From positions 248,001 through 312,000 of the forward strand of contig CALWVV010000001.1 in the NCBI GenBank assembly GCA_944385035.1: a stretch of 64,000 nucleotides of DNA. The letters are read 5' to 3'. Below are positions 52,606 to 61,089 of this stretch, one piece after another (the stretch's first letter is position 1; every line of letters begins with the position of its first letter). The notes under the pieces are model-generated. The model saw only the letters and a program-made list of their open reading frames with translations. It was not told the origin of the DNA and did no database searches. Origin of the DNA: an uncultured Oscillospiraceae bacterium. Lineage in GTDB: Bacteria > Bacillota > Clostridia > Oscillospirales > Oscillospiraceae. Made by a program: the position numbers and the translations under genes.

Positions 52606-54878
52606 TATTTTTGTGCCTCCAACGCTTCTAAAATCACCGCAGGGGTCAGGGGCAAATGCCTCAGCTGCGTTCCCAGGGCATGGTTGACCGCAGCCACGAC
52701 AGCAGGTGCCACCGGAGCCAGCACCACTTCGCCGATGGACTTTGCTCCAAAGGGAGCGTTGGGCTCCGGGTCCTCAATCAGGATCGTCTGATAATCCGGC
52801 ATATCCACCGCGTTGGCTACCTCATAATTTTTAAAGTTTGTAATCAGCGCACGGCCGGTTTTCGGATCAATTTTGATCTCTTCACACAGAGCCATTCCAA
52901 TGCCCTGCTGAATTCCGCTTCCCACCTGTCCCCGGCACATATCGGGGTTGATGGCCTTGCCCACATCATGCACAGAGAGGCAGTCCAAAACCTTGGTAAA
53001 CCCAGTATAAGTATCCACTCTCACATAAGTAAAGTGTGCAGCCGGTACGCCGGGATTTGCTGCAGCATTGGTGGTAACCGAACAAAACAGGTCTTCTCCG
53101 GTGACACGGATGGAATATTCACAAATCTCCTGCAGCGAAATCCTGACCGTTTTTTCTGTCTCTTTAAAGAACACTCCAGCCTCATAGTGCAGCACATTTT
53201 CATTGCAGCGAAGCGCAGCGGCGGCCTTCTTCCGTGCCTGATCCATCAATTTTTCACAACATGTCTTCACAGATTGGCCCAGGGAATATACAGTCCTGCT
53301 GGCATAACAGCCGTGGTCATATCGACAGGACTGGGTATCCGCTTCTTGCAGCAGAATGTTTTCCAGGGGGATCTCCGTCACTTCAGAAGCAATCTTTTTC
53401 AAGGCCATTACCGTTCCACACCCATGGTCGTGGACCGCAACATGTACGATCAGGCTTCCGTCTTCCTGCAATCTGGCGTTTGTGGATGCAACATCCACCC
53501 GGTACGGATAGAAGGAAGAGGTATGGGATGCCAACGCCACTCCCACTCCATACCGGTAGCGCCGCTGCTGCTCATTCTGCCGGCGGCACTCCTCTTTTCT
53601 CTCATCCCAGCGAAATGCCTCTCTTCCCCGAACCAAACACTCTTCAAAGTGCGTATTGCCAATGGAAACCTGATGCACGACTTCCTCATCATAGGGCTGA
53701 TGAATATTTTTCAGCCGAAATTCAATTGGATCAATCCCCAATTCCCCGGCAACCATATTCCAATGATTTTCCAGGCAAAGGGTAAGCTCACAGGAACCCC
53801 AGCTTCTAAAGCTCCCATTGATGGGCGTATTGGTACACACCGCTCTTCCGTCAAAGTGAATGTTGGGGATTCGATACACTTTATTGATCTTTTCCCCTAT
53901 GGTAGAGACATAATCTCTGGACACGGTCAGATAGGCTCCGGCATCGAGCCGGCAGGAGAGGGAAACCCCCTGAATCACTCCGTCCGCTGTGACTTTACTT
54001 TTGACTTGTGCATCCACACTGTGTTTCATCATGGTGTTGACAATCTGCTCTTCTCTGGTATATACCAGCCGCACCTCACCCTGCAAGTCCCATGCCGCAT
54101 AGGATGTAAGCGGTTCCAGCAGCGTCTCCTGACGCACACCAAAGGAGCCTCCCATTGGCATCTTGACCACGCGCACCTTGGAATACGGCATTTGAAGCAG
54201 TTCTGCCACCGTACTGCGAACCCCAAATACAGACTGGCACCCAGTCCAGACGGTCAAGGTCTTCTCCGAGGCGTTATATTTGGCGCGGCAAGATTGGGTT
54301 TCCATCGCCAAATGAGTCATGCGTCCAATGTGGGAACAGCTGGAATGACACAACACATCTGTGACAGAGGCATAATCGCCATAATCGAAGGGGGCACATT
54401 CATACACATTGCCGTCCGGGTGAATTTTGGGGGCATCTTCACGTTCTGCCTCGTCCACGGAGACCACAAACGGCAGAGGATCGTATTCTACTTCGATCAA
54501 CCGGCAGGCCTGTTCTGCGATTTCCTCAGAAACAGCAACCACGGCCGCAACGCGCTCCCCCACATACCGGATATGCCGGTCAAACAAACGCTCCTGATTG
54601 GGAACGGTCTCCCAAGGTCCCACCCGTCCGCGGTCATAAAGACGGTCCGGAGTATTCTCACAAGTATATACCGCACGTACTCCGGGCAGCTGCACCGCTT
54701 TTGAGATATCAATGGAACGGATCATTCCGTGGCTGACCGTACCCGCCTTTAATCTCATGTACAGCATGCCCTGCGTGGTTTCATCGCCGCAGTAGTGGAG
54801 CCGGCCGGTTACCTTTCCATACGCCTGATCGTTCGACAGTTCTTTTCCAACTACATGAAACTCTTTCAAAACTATCAT
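52605..54878 (-). CDS. Molybdopterin-binding catalytic subunit of a xanthine dehydrogenase-family enzyme
   Basis: 757 residues, the normal length of the large subunit. The N-terminal aldehyde oxidase a/b hammerhead (KVTGRLHYCGDETTQGMLY) precedes two molybdopterin-binding domains with GGSFGVRQETLLEP and TNTPINGSFRSWG in the cofactor region. The catalytic Glu should be in the C-terminal FGAKSIGEVVLAPVAPAVV segment. It hydroxylates a heterocycle or aldehyde using water. Purines are the commonest substrate in Clostridia, but the sequence alone does not decide it. The annotated ATG has poor spacing; a TTG three codons in (54867-54869) has a better AAAGG site. Confidence 0.92.
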   Translation of the reverse strand: MIVLKEFHVVGKELSNDQAYGKVTGRLHYCGDETTQGMLYMRLKAGTVSHGMIRSIDISKAVQLPGVRAVYTCENTPDRLYDRGRVGPWETVPNQERLFDRHIRYVGERVAAVVAVSEEIAEQACRLIEVEYDPLPFVVSVDEAEREDAPKIHPDGNVYECAPFDYGDYASVTDVLCHSSCSHIGRMTHLAMETQSCRAKYNASEKTLTVWTGCQSVFGVRSTVAELLQMPYSKVRVVKMPMGGSFGVRQETLLEPLTSYAAWDLQGEVRLVYTREEQIVNTMMKHSVDAQVKSKVTADGVIQGVSLSCRLDAGAYLTVSRDYVSTIGEKINKVYRIPNIHFDGRAVCTNTPINGSFRSWGSCELTLCLENHWNMVAGELGIDPIEFRLKNIHQPYDEEVVHQVSIGNTHFEECLVRGREAFRWDERKEECRRQNEQQRRYRYGVGVALASHTSSFYPYRVDVASTNARLQEDGSLIVHVAVHDHGCGTVMALKKIASEVTEIPLENILLQEADTQSCRYDHGCYASRTVYSLGQSVKTCCEKLMDQARKKAAAALRCNENVLHYEAGVFFKETEKTVRISLQEICEYSIRVTGEDLFCSVTTNAAANPGVPAAHFTYVRVDTYTGFTKVLDCLSVHDVGKAINPDMCRGQVGSGIQQGIGMALCEEIKIDPKTGRALITNFKNYEVANAVDMPDYQTILIEDPEPNAPFGAKSIGEVVLAPVAPAVVAAVNHALGTQLRHLPLTPAVILEALEAQK

Positions 54879-54994
54879 CCTTTAAAATTTTTTCTTCCTA
54901 AAAGGGTGCTAGTAGAATGTTCTGCTTGCAACTGCAGAAAAGTTTATGGCCCTTTTCCTTGCGTCGGTTTGTCCTGTATCAAATATGTTTTCAG

Positions 54995-55036
54995 TGTATA
55001 GCCTCAAAATCAAATTCAGGTCAATAAAAGCGTCAA
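54995..55036 (-). promoter_or_regulatory. Hydroxylase operon promoter with TTGAC-type direct repeats
   Basis: On the minus strand TTGACG (55031-55036), TTGACC (55019-55024) and TTGATT (55008-55013) are direct repeats spaced by 12 and 11 bp. The last ends 7 bp before TATACA (54995-55000). TTGACC also stands at 18 bp from this -10 and can act as -35. The arrangement resembles SARP/AfsR activator sites, which overlap the -35 region as direct repeats ending near 8 bp from the -10. Confidence 0.55.
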
Positions 55037-55091
55037 AAAAATATCTAATAAAAATTTTCAATCATTTTCTCCGGAAAAGCGCTCCATTTTA

Positions 55092-55106
55092 CGTCAATTA
55101 TGTCAA
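55092..55106 (-). promoter_or_regulatory. Additional TTGACA/TTGACG pair in the divergent region
   Basis: TTGACA (55101-55106) and TTGACG (55092-55097) on the minus strand are 9 bp apart. They lie about 60 bp upstream of the promoter repeats and could be an auxiliary site of the same regulator or chance in AT-rich DNA. Confidence 0.3.
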
Positions 55107-55171
55107 ACAGATGGCCATAACCACCATTGCACATTTTCCGGAAAACACAGCATGCAATTTCAATGTAGTAA

Positions 55172-55194
55172 CGTCAAAAAAGATATGTTATAAT
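55172..55194 (+). promoter_or_regulatory. Promoter of the AfsR-like regulator gene with one inverted TTGACG
   Basis: A perfect TATAAT at 55189-55194 has no usable -35 at 17 bp. CGTCAA (55172-55177, TTGACG on the other strand) lies 11 bp upstream, where an activator or repressor could act. This suggests autoregulation of the gene starting at 55270. Confidence 0.45.
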
Positions 55195-55269
55195 CTAATT
55201 TAAAATATCGTGTTCTTTCTGAAACTGGAACAAAATGGATCATGTGTGTGTAAGGAAAGGTAGATTCTC

Positions 55270-58200
55270 ATGAGGCAATTAACCGCTTCTCTTTTAGGTT
55301 CCCCCCGTATTCTGAAGGACGGGGAATTTGTTGCGTTTCCGTTTAAGCAAGCAGAAGCCATTTTGTATTATCTTTTGGTGGAGCGTGAAGCACCCCGCAG
55401 CAAAATTGCCGATCTAATTTGGGGAAACAATGTGGGGGATCAAAAGGTCAAGTCCAATATGCGAAACGCTATTTATGTGCTGCGCAAATTGCTGTGGACA
55501 GACTTTCTGATTGAGCCGAGAAAGAACATTCTGCAGATCAATCCAGAGATCGATGTACACCTGGACCTTGAGCAGCTGAACAAAGATTCTGCGGAAATTA
55601 CAAACATTTATGCCGGAGAATTTTTGCAAGACTTCTATCTGAAAGAGAATGAATACTATAACGAGTGGATCTTAAACACGCGGCAAGAGCTTCAGCAGAT
55701 CTATATCGACCGTTTAAAACAGTCCATTGCCCGCCGGTTTGAATCCCAGGACTGGTCTCAATGCGAGGCACAGGCCAAGCAGCTCATCTCGCTGGATGAG
55801 TACGATGAGACAGGCTACTACTATCTCATGGAAATCTACCGCATCAGAGGGGAATATCACAAGGCCATTGCTCTTTACGACCGGCTGAAACTGCTCTTGG
55901 CAGAAGATCTGTTCCAATTTCCCGGAGAACGCATTTCACAGCTGACGGAACTGGTCAAGCAGGAGCGCAGCCAAAAACTCATCAAGGCCTCCGCTTCAAC
56001 GCAAGCTGCCTTTCCCACTCAGAATTCCGGAATGACCCATAAGACTCCCATATACGGGCGCGCCTTGGAACAAGAGCTGCTGGTCAAAAATGCCCTTCAG
56101 TTTTTCAACGGAGGAACCTGCATCAGCCAAGCAGTCATCGGGGAGGCCGGCATCGGAAAAAGTACGCTGTTAAATCATCTGTGCAGCGGTCTTCAGACCG
56201 GTGAGGAGACCTTTTTGTTTCATGCTTCCTGTTACCACGCAGAAGAAACCTTTGCCTTAAAGCCATGGCAGGCTATTTTTGAGCAGATCTTACACTTGAT
56301 CAAAAAATGCCCATCGGACAAACGAAATGCCTATTTTCATACAATGACCGGGCTCTTTTTCCCTCACTTAAAAGATGGCGACGCAGAGCTTATCGATCAG
56401 GACTCCATCAGCATCCAAACATACGACGGCAATGAAAGAACCATTACCCACGCTCTGCTTCACTTTGCCAAAAACCGAAAAATCATCATCTGCATCGACG
56501 ACCTGCAATGGGCTGATATTTTAACCGTATCCTTGATCCAGGACATCCTCACCACCAACCAAAATCACAACATCATGTTTCTTCTGGGGTGCCGAAGCGC
56601 GCACAACGAACATATCTCCCGCTTCCTGGAAGACATGCACCTGGCCCACTTTTTGCAGAAAATCGTTTTGGAACGTTTCAGTTTCGCCGATACCGTTGGT
56701 CTGGCGGATTCTCTGCTGCCTCGCCGGTTCGACTCAGCCGATCTCCGCAAGCAGCTTTACCACGAGACGGAGGGAAACCCGTTTTTCATCATCGAAACCG
56801 TCAATAATTTTAAGTATAACGGAGATCTGGCGGACATCACCCAAAATATGAGAGACACCATTCGCCAGAGGACCATCCACCTTCCTTCCGACTGCCGTAA
56901 TATTTTAGACCTCTTGTCTTTGTTTTTTGACGGCGTTTCTCTCCCTTTTCTTGCGGAGCTTTCTCAAAAACAGGAATACGAGCTAGTCGATATTCTTGAA
57001 ACCTTGATCGATCAACAGCTGATTTGCGAAAAGGCCTCCGATACTGGTGTTCGTTTTCAATTTACCCACCAAAAGATTTTGGAATATGTATATAGCGAAT
57101 TATCTCTGACCAAACGGCGTGTCCTGCACGAACGGATCGCCAACCTTTTGGAAGGAAAGCTGTCCGGAACGGGCAGGGATTTTCCCCTCTACCATAAATT
57201 GATGTATCATTTCGAACGGGCCAAGAATCAGAAAAAGTATCTGAAATATTACATCAAATACATTTATGTCCAGCTAAACCGCGCCCATGAATACTACCCC
57301 GTAATCAGTGACGGCCAATGGTCCGTCACCTCCAAAGACCTAGAGAGCAAAACATATGACGACAACGGCATCATCCGCAGTCTCCAGCGCATTGGAGATT
57401 TGATAAAAGCCAACGAGGGCACCTTTGAAGTGTCCGATCAGCAGGACTATCTGTCCGATTACTGCCACATGATGGGGCGGTATTATATCCGCAGTGCAGA
57501 CTATACACAAGGACTATCTTACATTCAAAGATTAGTCGAGCTAAACGAACCAATCAACTCCGATCAAGCTCTGAAAAACATCATCAAAGCAAATCGTCAA
57601 AAGGTCTGCGTCTATATGAACCGCTATGAACCCGAGCCCATGCGCACACTTGTGGAGGAATCCATCACACTTTTAGCCGGACATAGCAAGCCAGAGGAGC
57701 AGGCCATCTGGATGCGCCTGTCCGGAATGAGTGACATCATGTCCGGCGACCTCTCCTCCGCCCAAGTACAGTTCAGCCGAGCCATTGAGCTATTTGAGAA
57801 ATCGCTGGAAAAGGAACAGTACCGTTATAACTTAGCCGCCTCCTACGCCGGTCTCGGCGAGGCAAAACGGTTGTCGCTGGATTATCCTGGGGCCTTTGTC
57901 TGCTATGAGCAGGCCATCACTGTTTGCAAAGATTATTACCTGGGCGGCGGTGCAGCTTCCTTCTACACCTACGCCGGGCAGGCAGCTCTCGACAGTCAAG
58001 ACCTGGACCGGGCCGAGGAATATTTGACTCAGGCCGTGGAATGTTTCAGCAAAATTGAGCTTTTGTGGGAGCGCAGTATTGCATTTGCCTATTATGGCCT
58101 GCTATGTTTTCTCCGAAAGCGGTACGCTGATGCGGTCAAAAATCTGGAAATTGCCGAAACCTGTTCCCAACGGTTGGGCAGCCGCTATGAGCAGGGCGTC

Positions 58201-58389
58201 CTCAATCGAATATACGCCTGGATCGCGATACAGCTTCAGAAAGACCGGGATGTTCCATCCCTTCTTTCAGCGGTTATCACCCAAGCACCACAGGTATATA
58301 TTCAGCGTGCAAGAGCTTTGTTGGACTGTGTATACTCTCCCATTGATGAAATCTATTTAAATCAAATGGAAAAGGTCCTTTCCGAATAA
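55270..58389 (+). CDS. AfsR/SARP-like ATPase transcriptional regulator
   Basis: 1039 residues. N-terminal OmpR-type winged helix (about 1-95), then a bacterial transcriptional activation domain (BTAD) of TPR-like helices (about 100-230, with DEYDETGYYYLMEIYRIRGE), an AAA/STAND ATPase with Walker A GEAGIGKST near residue 295 and Walker B IIICIDDLQWAD near 405, and a long C-terminal TPR region (about 640-1039). Such proteins, best known in Streptomyces, activate promoters with direct repeats after binding a ligand or partner and ATP. It is divergent from the hydroxylase operon and upstream of the PLP-enzyme operon; both promoters have matching repeats. Gene ends in a strong terminator. Confidence 0.88.
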   Translation: MRQLTASLLGSPRILKDGEFVAFPFKQAEAILYYLLVEREAPRSKIADLIWGNNVGDQKVKSNMRNAIYVLRKLLWTDFLIEPRKNILQINPEIDVHLDLEQLNKDSAEITNIYAGEFLQDFYLKENEYYNEWILNTRQELQQIYIDRLKQSIARRFESQDWSQCEAQAKQLISLDEYDETGYYYLMEIYRIRGEYHKAIALYDRLKLLLAEDLFQFPGERISQLTELVKQERSQKLIKASASTQAAFPTQNSGMTHKTPIYGRALEQELLVKNALQFFNGGTCISQAVIGEAGIGKSTLLNHLCSGLQTGEETFLFHASCYHAEETFALKPWQAIFEQILHLIKKCPSDKRNAYFHTMTGLFFPHLKDGDAELIDQDSISIQTYDGNERTITHALLHFAKNRKIIICIDDLQWADILTVSLIQDILTTNQNHNIMFLLGCRSAHNEHISRFLEDMHLAHFLQKIVLERFSFADTVGLADSLLPRRFDSADLRKQLYHETEGNPFFIIETVNNFKYNGDLADITQNMRDTIRQRTIHLPSDCRNILDLLSLFFDGVSLPFLAELSQKQEYELVDILETLIDQQLICEKASDTGVRFQFTHQKILEYVYSELSLTKRRVLHERIANLLEGKLSGTGRDFPLYHKLMYHFERAKNQKKYLKYYIKYIYVQLNRAHEYYPVISDGQWSVTSKDLESKTYDDNGIIRSLQRIGDLIKANEGTFEVSDQQDYLSDYCHMMGRYYIRSADYTQGLSYIQRLVELNEPINSDQALKNIIKANRQKVCVYMNRYEPEPMRTLVEESITLLAGHSKPEEQAIWMRLSGMSDIMSGDLSSAQVQFSRAIELFEKSLEKEQYRYNLAASYAGLGEAKRLSLDYPGAFVCYEQAITVCKDYYLGGGAASFYTYAGQAALDSQDLDRAEEYLTQAVECFSKIELLWERSIAFAYYGLLCFLRKRYADAVKNLEIAETCSQRLGSRYEQGVLNRIYAWIAIQLQKDRDVPSLLSAVITQAPQVYIQRARALLDCVYSPIDEIYLNQMEKVLSE

Positions 58390-58429
58390 CAGGTCAAACT
58401 GCCTTGCCGTGCATCCATTTTCCATTTCT

Positions 58430-58480
58430 AAAAAAGCTTGCATCGAATTGTCTGATCCACAATTCGATGCAAGCTTTTTT
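58430..58480 (+). terminator. Strong intrinsic terminator of the regulator gene
   Basis: Perfect 22-bp stem (58430-58451 with 58459-58480) with a 7-base loop, ending in seven T. It cleanly separates the regulator transcript from the downstream operon. Confidence 0.9.
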
Positions 58481-58572
58481 TATCCATATCAGGCTTTTGC
58501 TACCAATCCCAGCCTAAACTATCTGCACAAAAAAAGCAACACGTTTTTCTTCAATCTGTAAAATAAGTGAAA

Positions 58573-58627
58573 TTGACGCATTTTTGACGCTGCGTTTGAT
58601 TTTGTTTTGATGATATGGTTTTACGAT
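58573..58627 (+). promoter_or_regulatory. Four direct repeats before the PLP-enzyme operon
   Basis: TTGACG (58573-58578), TTGACG (58584-58589), TTGATT (58596-58601) and TTGATG (58607-58612) are direct repeats at spacings of 11, 12 and 11 bp. A TACGAT (58622-58627) lies 9 bp after the last and is the best -10 candidate, about 55 bases before the ATG. No standalone -35 to -10 pair of good quality is present, so activation by a bound regulator is likely. Confidence 0.55.
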
Positions 58628-58686
58628 AAATCCAACGAAGAAACTTTTGCCGTGAAATGTGGTAAAGCGCCCGTGGAGGAAACGAA

Positions 58687-59847
58687 ATGAACAACTACCA
58701 TTTTGACCTGCAAACAGATATGCGTGGAACCGGCTGCTGCAAATGGGATAAAGCCGGTGCCCAATATCCATTTCCATTCAGTGTCGCGGACACCGACTTT
58801 CGTCCCCCCGTTGAGATCGAAGAAGCCATCATTCAAAAAGTCAGGCAGGGAAACTTAGCTTACGGAATCTATCCTCCTGCCTTTCACAAAGCAATTAAAT
58901 CCTGGTATGAGCGGCGGTATGGGACAAAGCTGGCCTCGAAGTGGATCCGCAATTCGCCCGGTCTGATCGTCTCTGCAAAACTGATCATGGAAGCAGTAAC
59001 CAGAGTGGGAGAAAATGTTCTGGTGATGCCGCCCGTTTATTTCAATTTTCGGGAAATTGTGGAAAAAAATGGCCGGAACCTGGTGGAAAGCCCATTAATT
59101 TTGGCACAAGGGCATTACCGCATTGACTTTGAAGATCTGGAACAAAAAGCCCGCGACCCCCGTACCACGATGATGATCCTTTGCAATCCCCACAATCCCA
59201 TTGGATATTGTTGGCCGAAAGAAGAGCTGGCGCAAATCGCAGAAATCTGCAGCCGACATGGTGTATTTGTCCTTTCAGACGAGGCCCACGCCGACATTGT
59301 CTATAACGGCGCCAAGCACACGGTATTTTTGGACTCCTGTGAAGCGGCAAAAGACAATTGCGCGTGCATCAATGCCCCAGGAAAAGCCTTCAACATCAAC
59401 GGTTTGTATGTATCCTATGCCATTATTCCAAACGAGCGCATCAGAACTGCCTATGATAATGCCTATGAAAATCACCATTTTGACTTTTCCTTGCTGGGCG
59501 CTGAGGCTCTGATCGCTGCTTATGAATATGGCGCCCGGTACGTAGACGAGTTGGATGAATACATAGAAGGTAACATGCGGTACTTAGATGAATTTTTGAA
59601 AACGAATCTCCCCAAAATCCGTATGGTACCGCCCAACGCTACTTATCTGGCCTGGCTTGATTTCCGTGACTGCGGCATGAACAGCCAGAAAGCGGATCTG
59701 TTTTTGAAATCAGCGGGCCTTGTCCTCAATCGCGGGGATTTGTATGGGGCTCACGGCGACGGCTTTATGCGGTTCAACGTTGCCTGCTCCCGCACGGTGC
59801 TGGAACAGGCACTGGAAGCGTTGAAAAACCATCCTTCACATTTGTAA
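58687..59847 (+). CDS. MalY/PatB-type PLP-dependent aminotransferase or C-S lyase
   Basis: 386 residues of fold-type I PLP enzyme: the N-terminal DKAGAQYPFPFSVADTDF block and KSWYERRYG, NPHNPIGYCW, SDEAHADIVY and the PLP Lys in CINAPGKAFNING. The C-terminal FMRFNVACSR holds the carboxylate Arg. The MalY/PatB group cleaves cystathionine or cysteine conjugates, and some members transaminate. GGAGGAAA precedes the ATG. It is followed by a peptidase and a peptide transporter, pointing to peptide or sulfur-amino-acid use. Confidence 0.9.
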   Translation: MNNYHFDLQTDMRGTGCCKWDKAGAQYPFPFSVADTDFRPPVEIEEAIIQKVRQGNLAYGIYPPAFHKAIKSWYERRYGTKLASKWIRNSPGLIVSAKLIMEAVTRVGENVLVMPPVYFNFREIVEKNGRNLVESPLILAQGHYRIDFEDLEQKARDPRTTMMILCNPHNPIGYCWPKEELAQIAEICSRHGVFVLSDEAHADIVYNGAKHTVFLDSCEAAKDNCACINAPGKAFNINGLYVSYAIIPNERIRTAYDNAYENHHFDFSLLGAEALIAAYEYGARYVDELDEYIEGNMRYLDEFLKTNLPKIRMVPPNATYLAWLDFRDCGMNSQKADLFLKSAGLVLNRGDLYGAHGDGFMRFNVACSRTVLEQALEALKNHPSHL

Positions 59848-59969
59848 TGTGAGGGGATCTGGGACAACTCTCTGGCTATCCCGGCGGCAGCCAGGCAAAA
59901 CAGCAAATATGCTCCAATATTGAATGGAAATATTCCAAGAAAACGATTGTGCTGATGGGAGGTAAAAGA

Positions 59970-61010
59970 ATGAATCATGTAAAAATCGATCAGGAATTTA
60001 TGCTGCACTTCATGGAAAATCTGATCAACATTCCCAGTCCTGTGGGGTACTACGTAAAAGTCAGTAAATTTATGGTAGACTCCCTGACCCAGCTTGGATA
60101 TGAACCCTGGGTGGACAACAAAGGAAACATTTATGTTCGGGTCGCCGGCCAAAACAAGGAAAAAACCGTGGGGATCGTAGCCCACCTTGATACCCTGGGG
60201 CTGATGGTTCGAAAAATCAACGCTGACGGTTCTTTGAAAATCGTCGACATAGGCGGCATCAACTACCACAGCATTGAAGGGGAATCTGTCGTAATCCACA
60301 CCCGTGACAATGGAGAATACACTGGCGTTGTTTGCTGTAATTCCCATTCCCTTCATGTATTTAAAGATGCCGCGACTTTGGAACGCACATCCGAAAATAT
60401 GCACATTATGATCGATGAAAAGGTGTCTTGTGCAGAGGACGTCCAAAAATTGGGAATTCGCGTTGGTGATCACATCTCGGTTAACCCCAGATTCACAGTG
60501 ACAAAATCCGGTTTCATTAAATCACGTTTTATTGATGACAAGGGCGGGGTTGCTGCCGTTGTTGCTACACTGAAAGCCCTCAAAGATCACAATCTAGTGC
60601 CGTCCAATAACGTCCTATTCATGTTCTCTCAGTATGAAGAAGTAGGATACGGAGGCGCAAGTGTTCCCGATGGAATGGAGGAGCTTGTAGCGGTGGACAT
60701 CGCTTCGGTAGGACCGGACAACGCCGGTACCGAATTCGATGTCAGTATTTGCACCAAAGACGCCATTACGGTATATGATGTGCCATTAGTGGACAAGTTG
60801 GTCAAGCTGGCCCAAGAGCATCACCTGGGCTTCCAAACCGACATCTGTACTGGCGGAGGAACAGACGCCTCTCAGGCAGTACGGGCCGGCAACAACTTGA
60901 GAGTTGCAGCTATCGGCTTAGGAACTTATTCCAGTCATGCCATGGAGCGGACCCATGTCGAAGCCATGGAGAATACCAGTAAGCTCCTGCTGGCATATTG
61001 CTGCGGATAA
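59970..61010 (+). CDS. M42 family metallo-aminopeptidase
   Basis: 346 residues from ATG 59970, which has GGGAGGTAA 8 bases upstream. Di-metal ligands and catalytic residues typical of M42 are visible: AHLDTLG, FIDDKGGVAA, SQYEEVGYGG, VDIASVGP and a late SSHAMERTH. M42 enzymes are large cytoplasmic complexes that remove N-terminal residues of peptides. It is about 120 bases after the PLP-enzyme gene and probably co-transcribed. Confidence 0.9.
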   Translation: MNHVKIDQEFMLHFMENLINIPSPVGYYVKVSKFMVDSLTQLGYEPWVDNKGNIYVRVAGQNKEKTVGIVAHLDTLGLMVRKINADGSLKIVDIGGINYHSIEGESVVIHTRDNGEYTGVVCCNSHSLHVFKDAATLERTSENMHIMIDEKVSCAEDVQKLGIRVGDHISVNPRFTVTKSGFIKSRFIDDKGGVAAVVATLKALKDHNLVPSNNVLFMFSQYEEVGYGGASVPDGMEELVAVDIASVGPDNAGTEFDVSICTKDAITVYDVPLVDKLVKLAQEHHLGFQTDICTGGGTDASQAVRAGNNLRVAAIGLGTYSSHAMERTHVEAMENTSKLLLAYCCG

Positions 61011-61089
61011 ATTTATCCAGTGCTATCAAAGAGGAGAGCAGAATTAGACATCATTCGGGAATAAGATTACAAATTTGAGGAGGAGAACT

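Noticed and set aside
52656-54704. 682-codon plus-strand frame opposite the hydroxylase large subunit
   Set aside because: Antisense shadow with no family match and no ribosome site.
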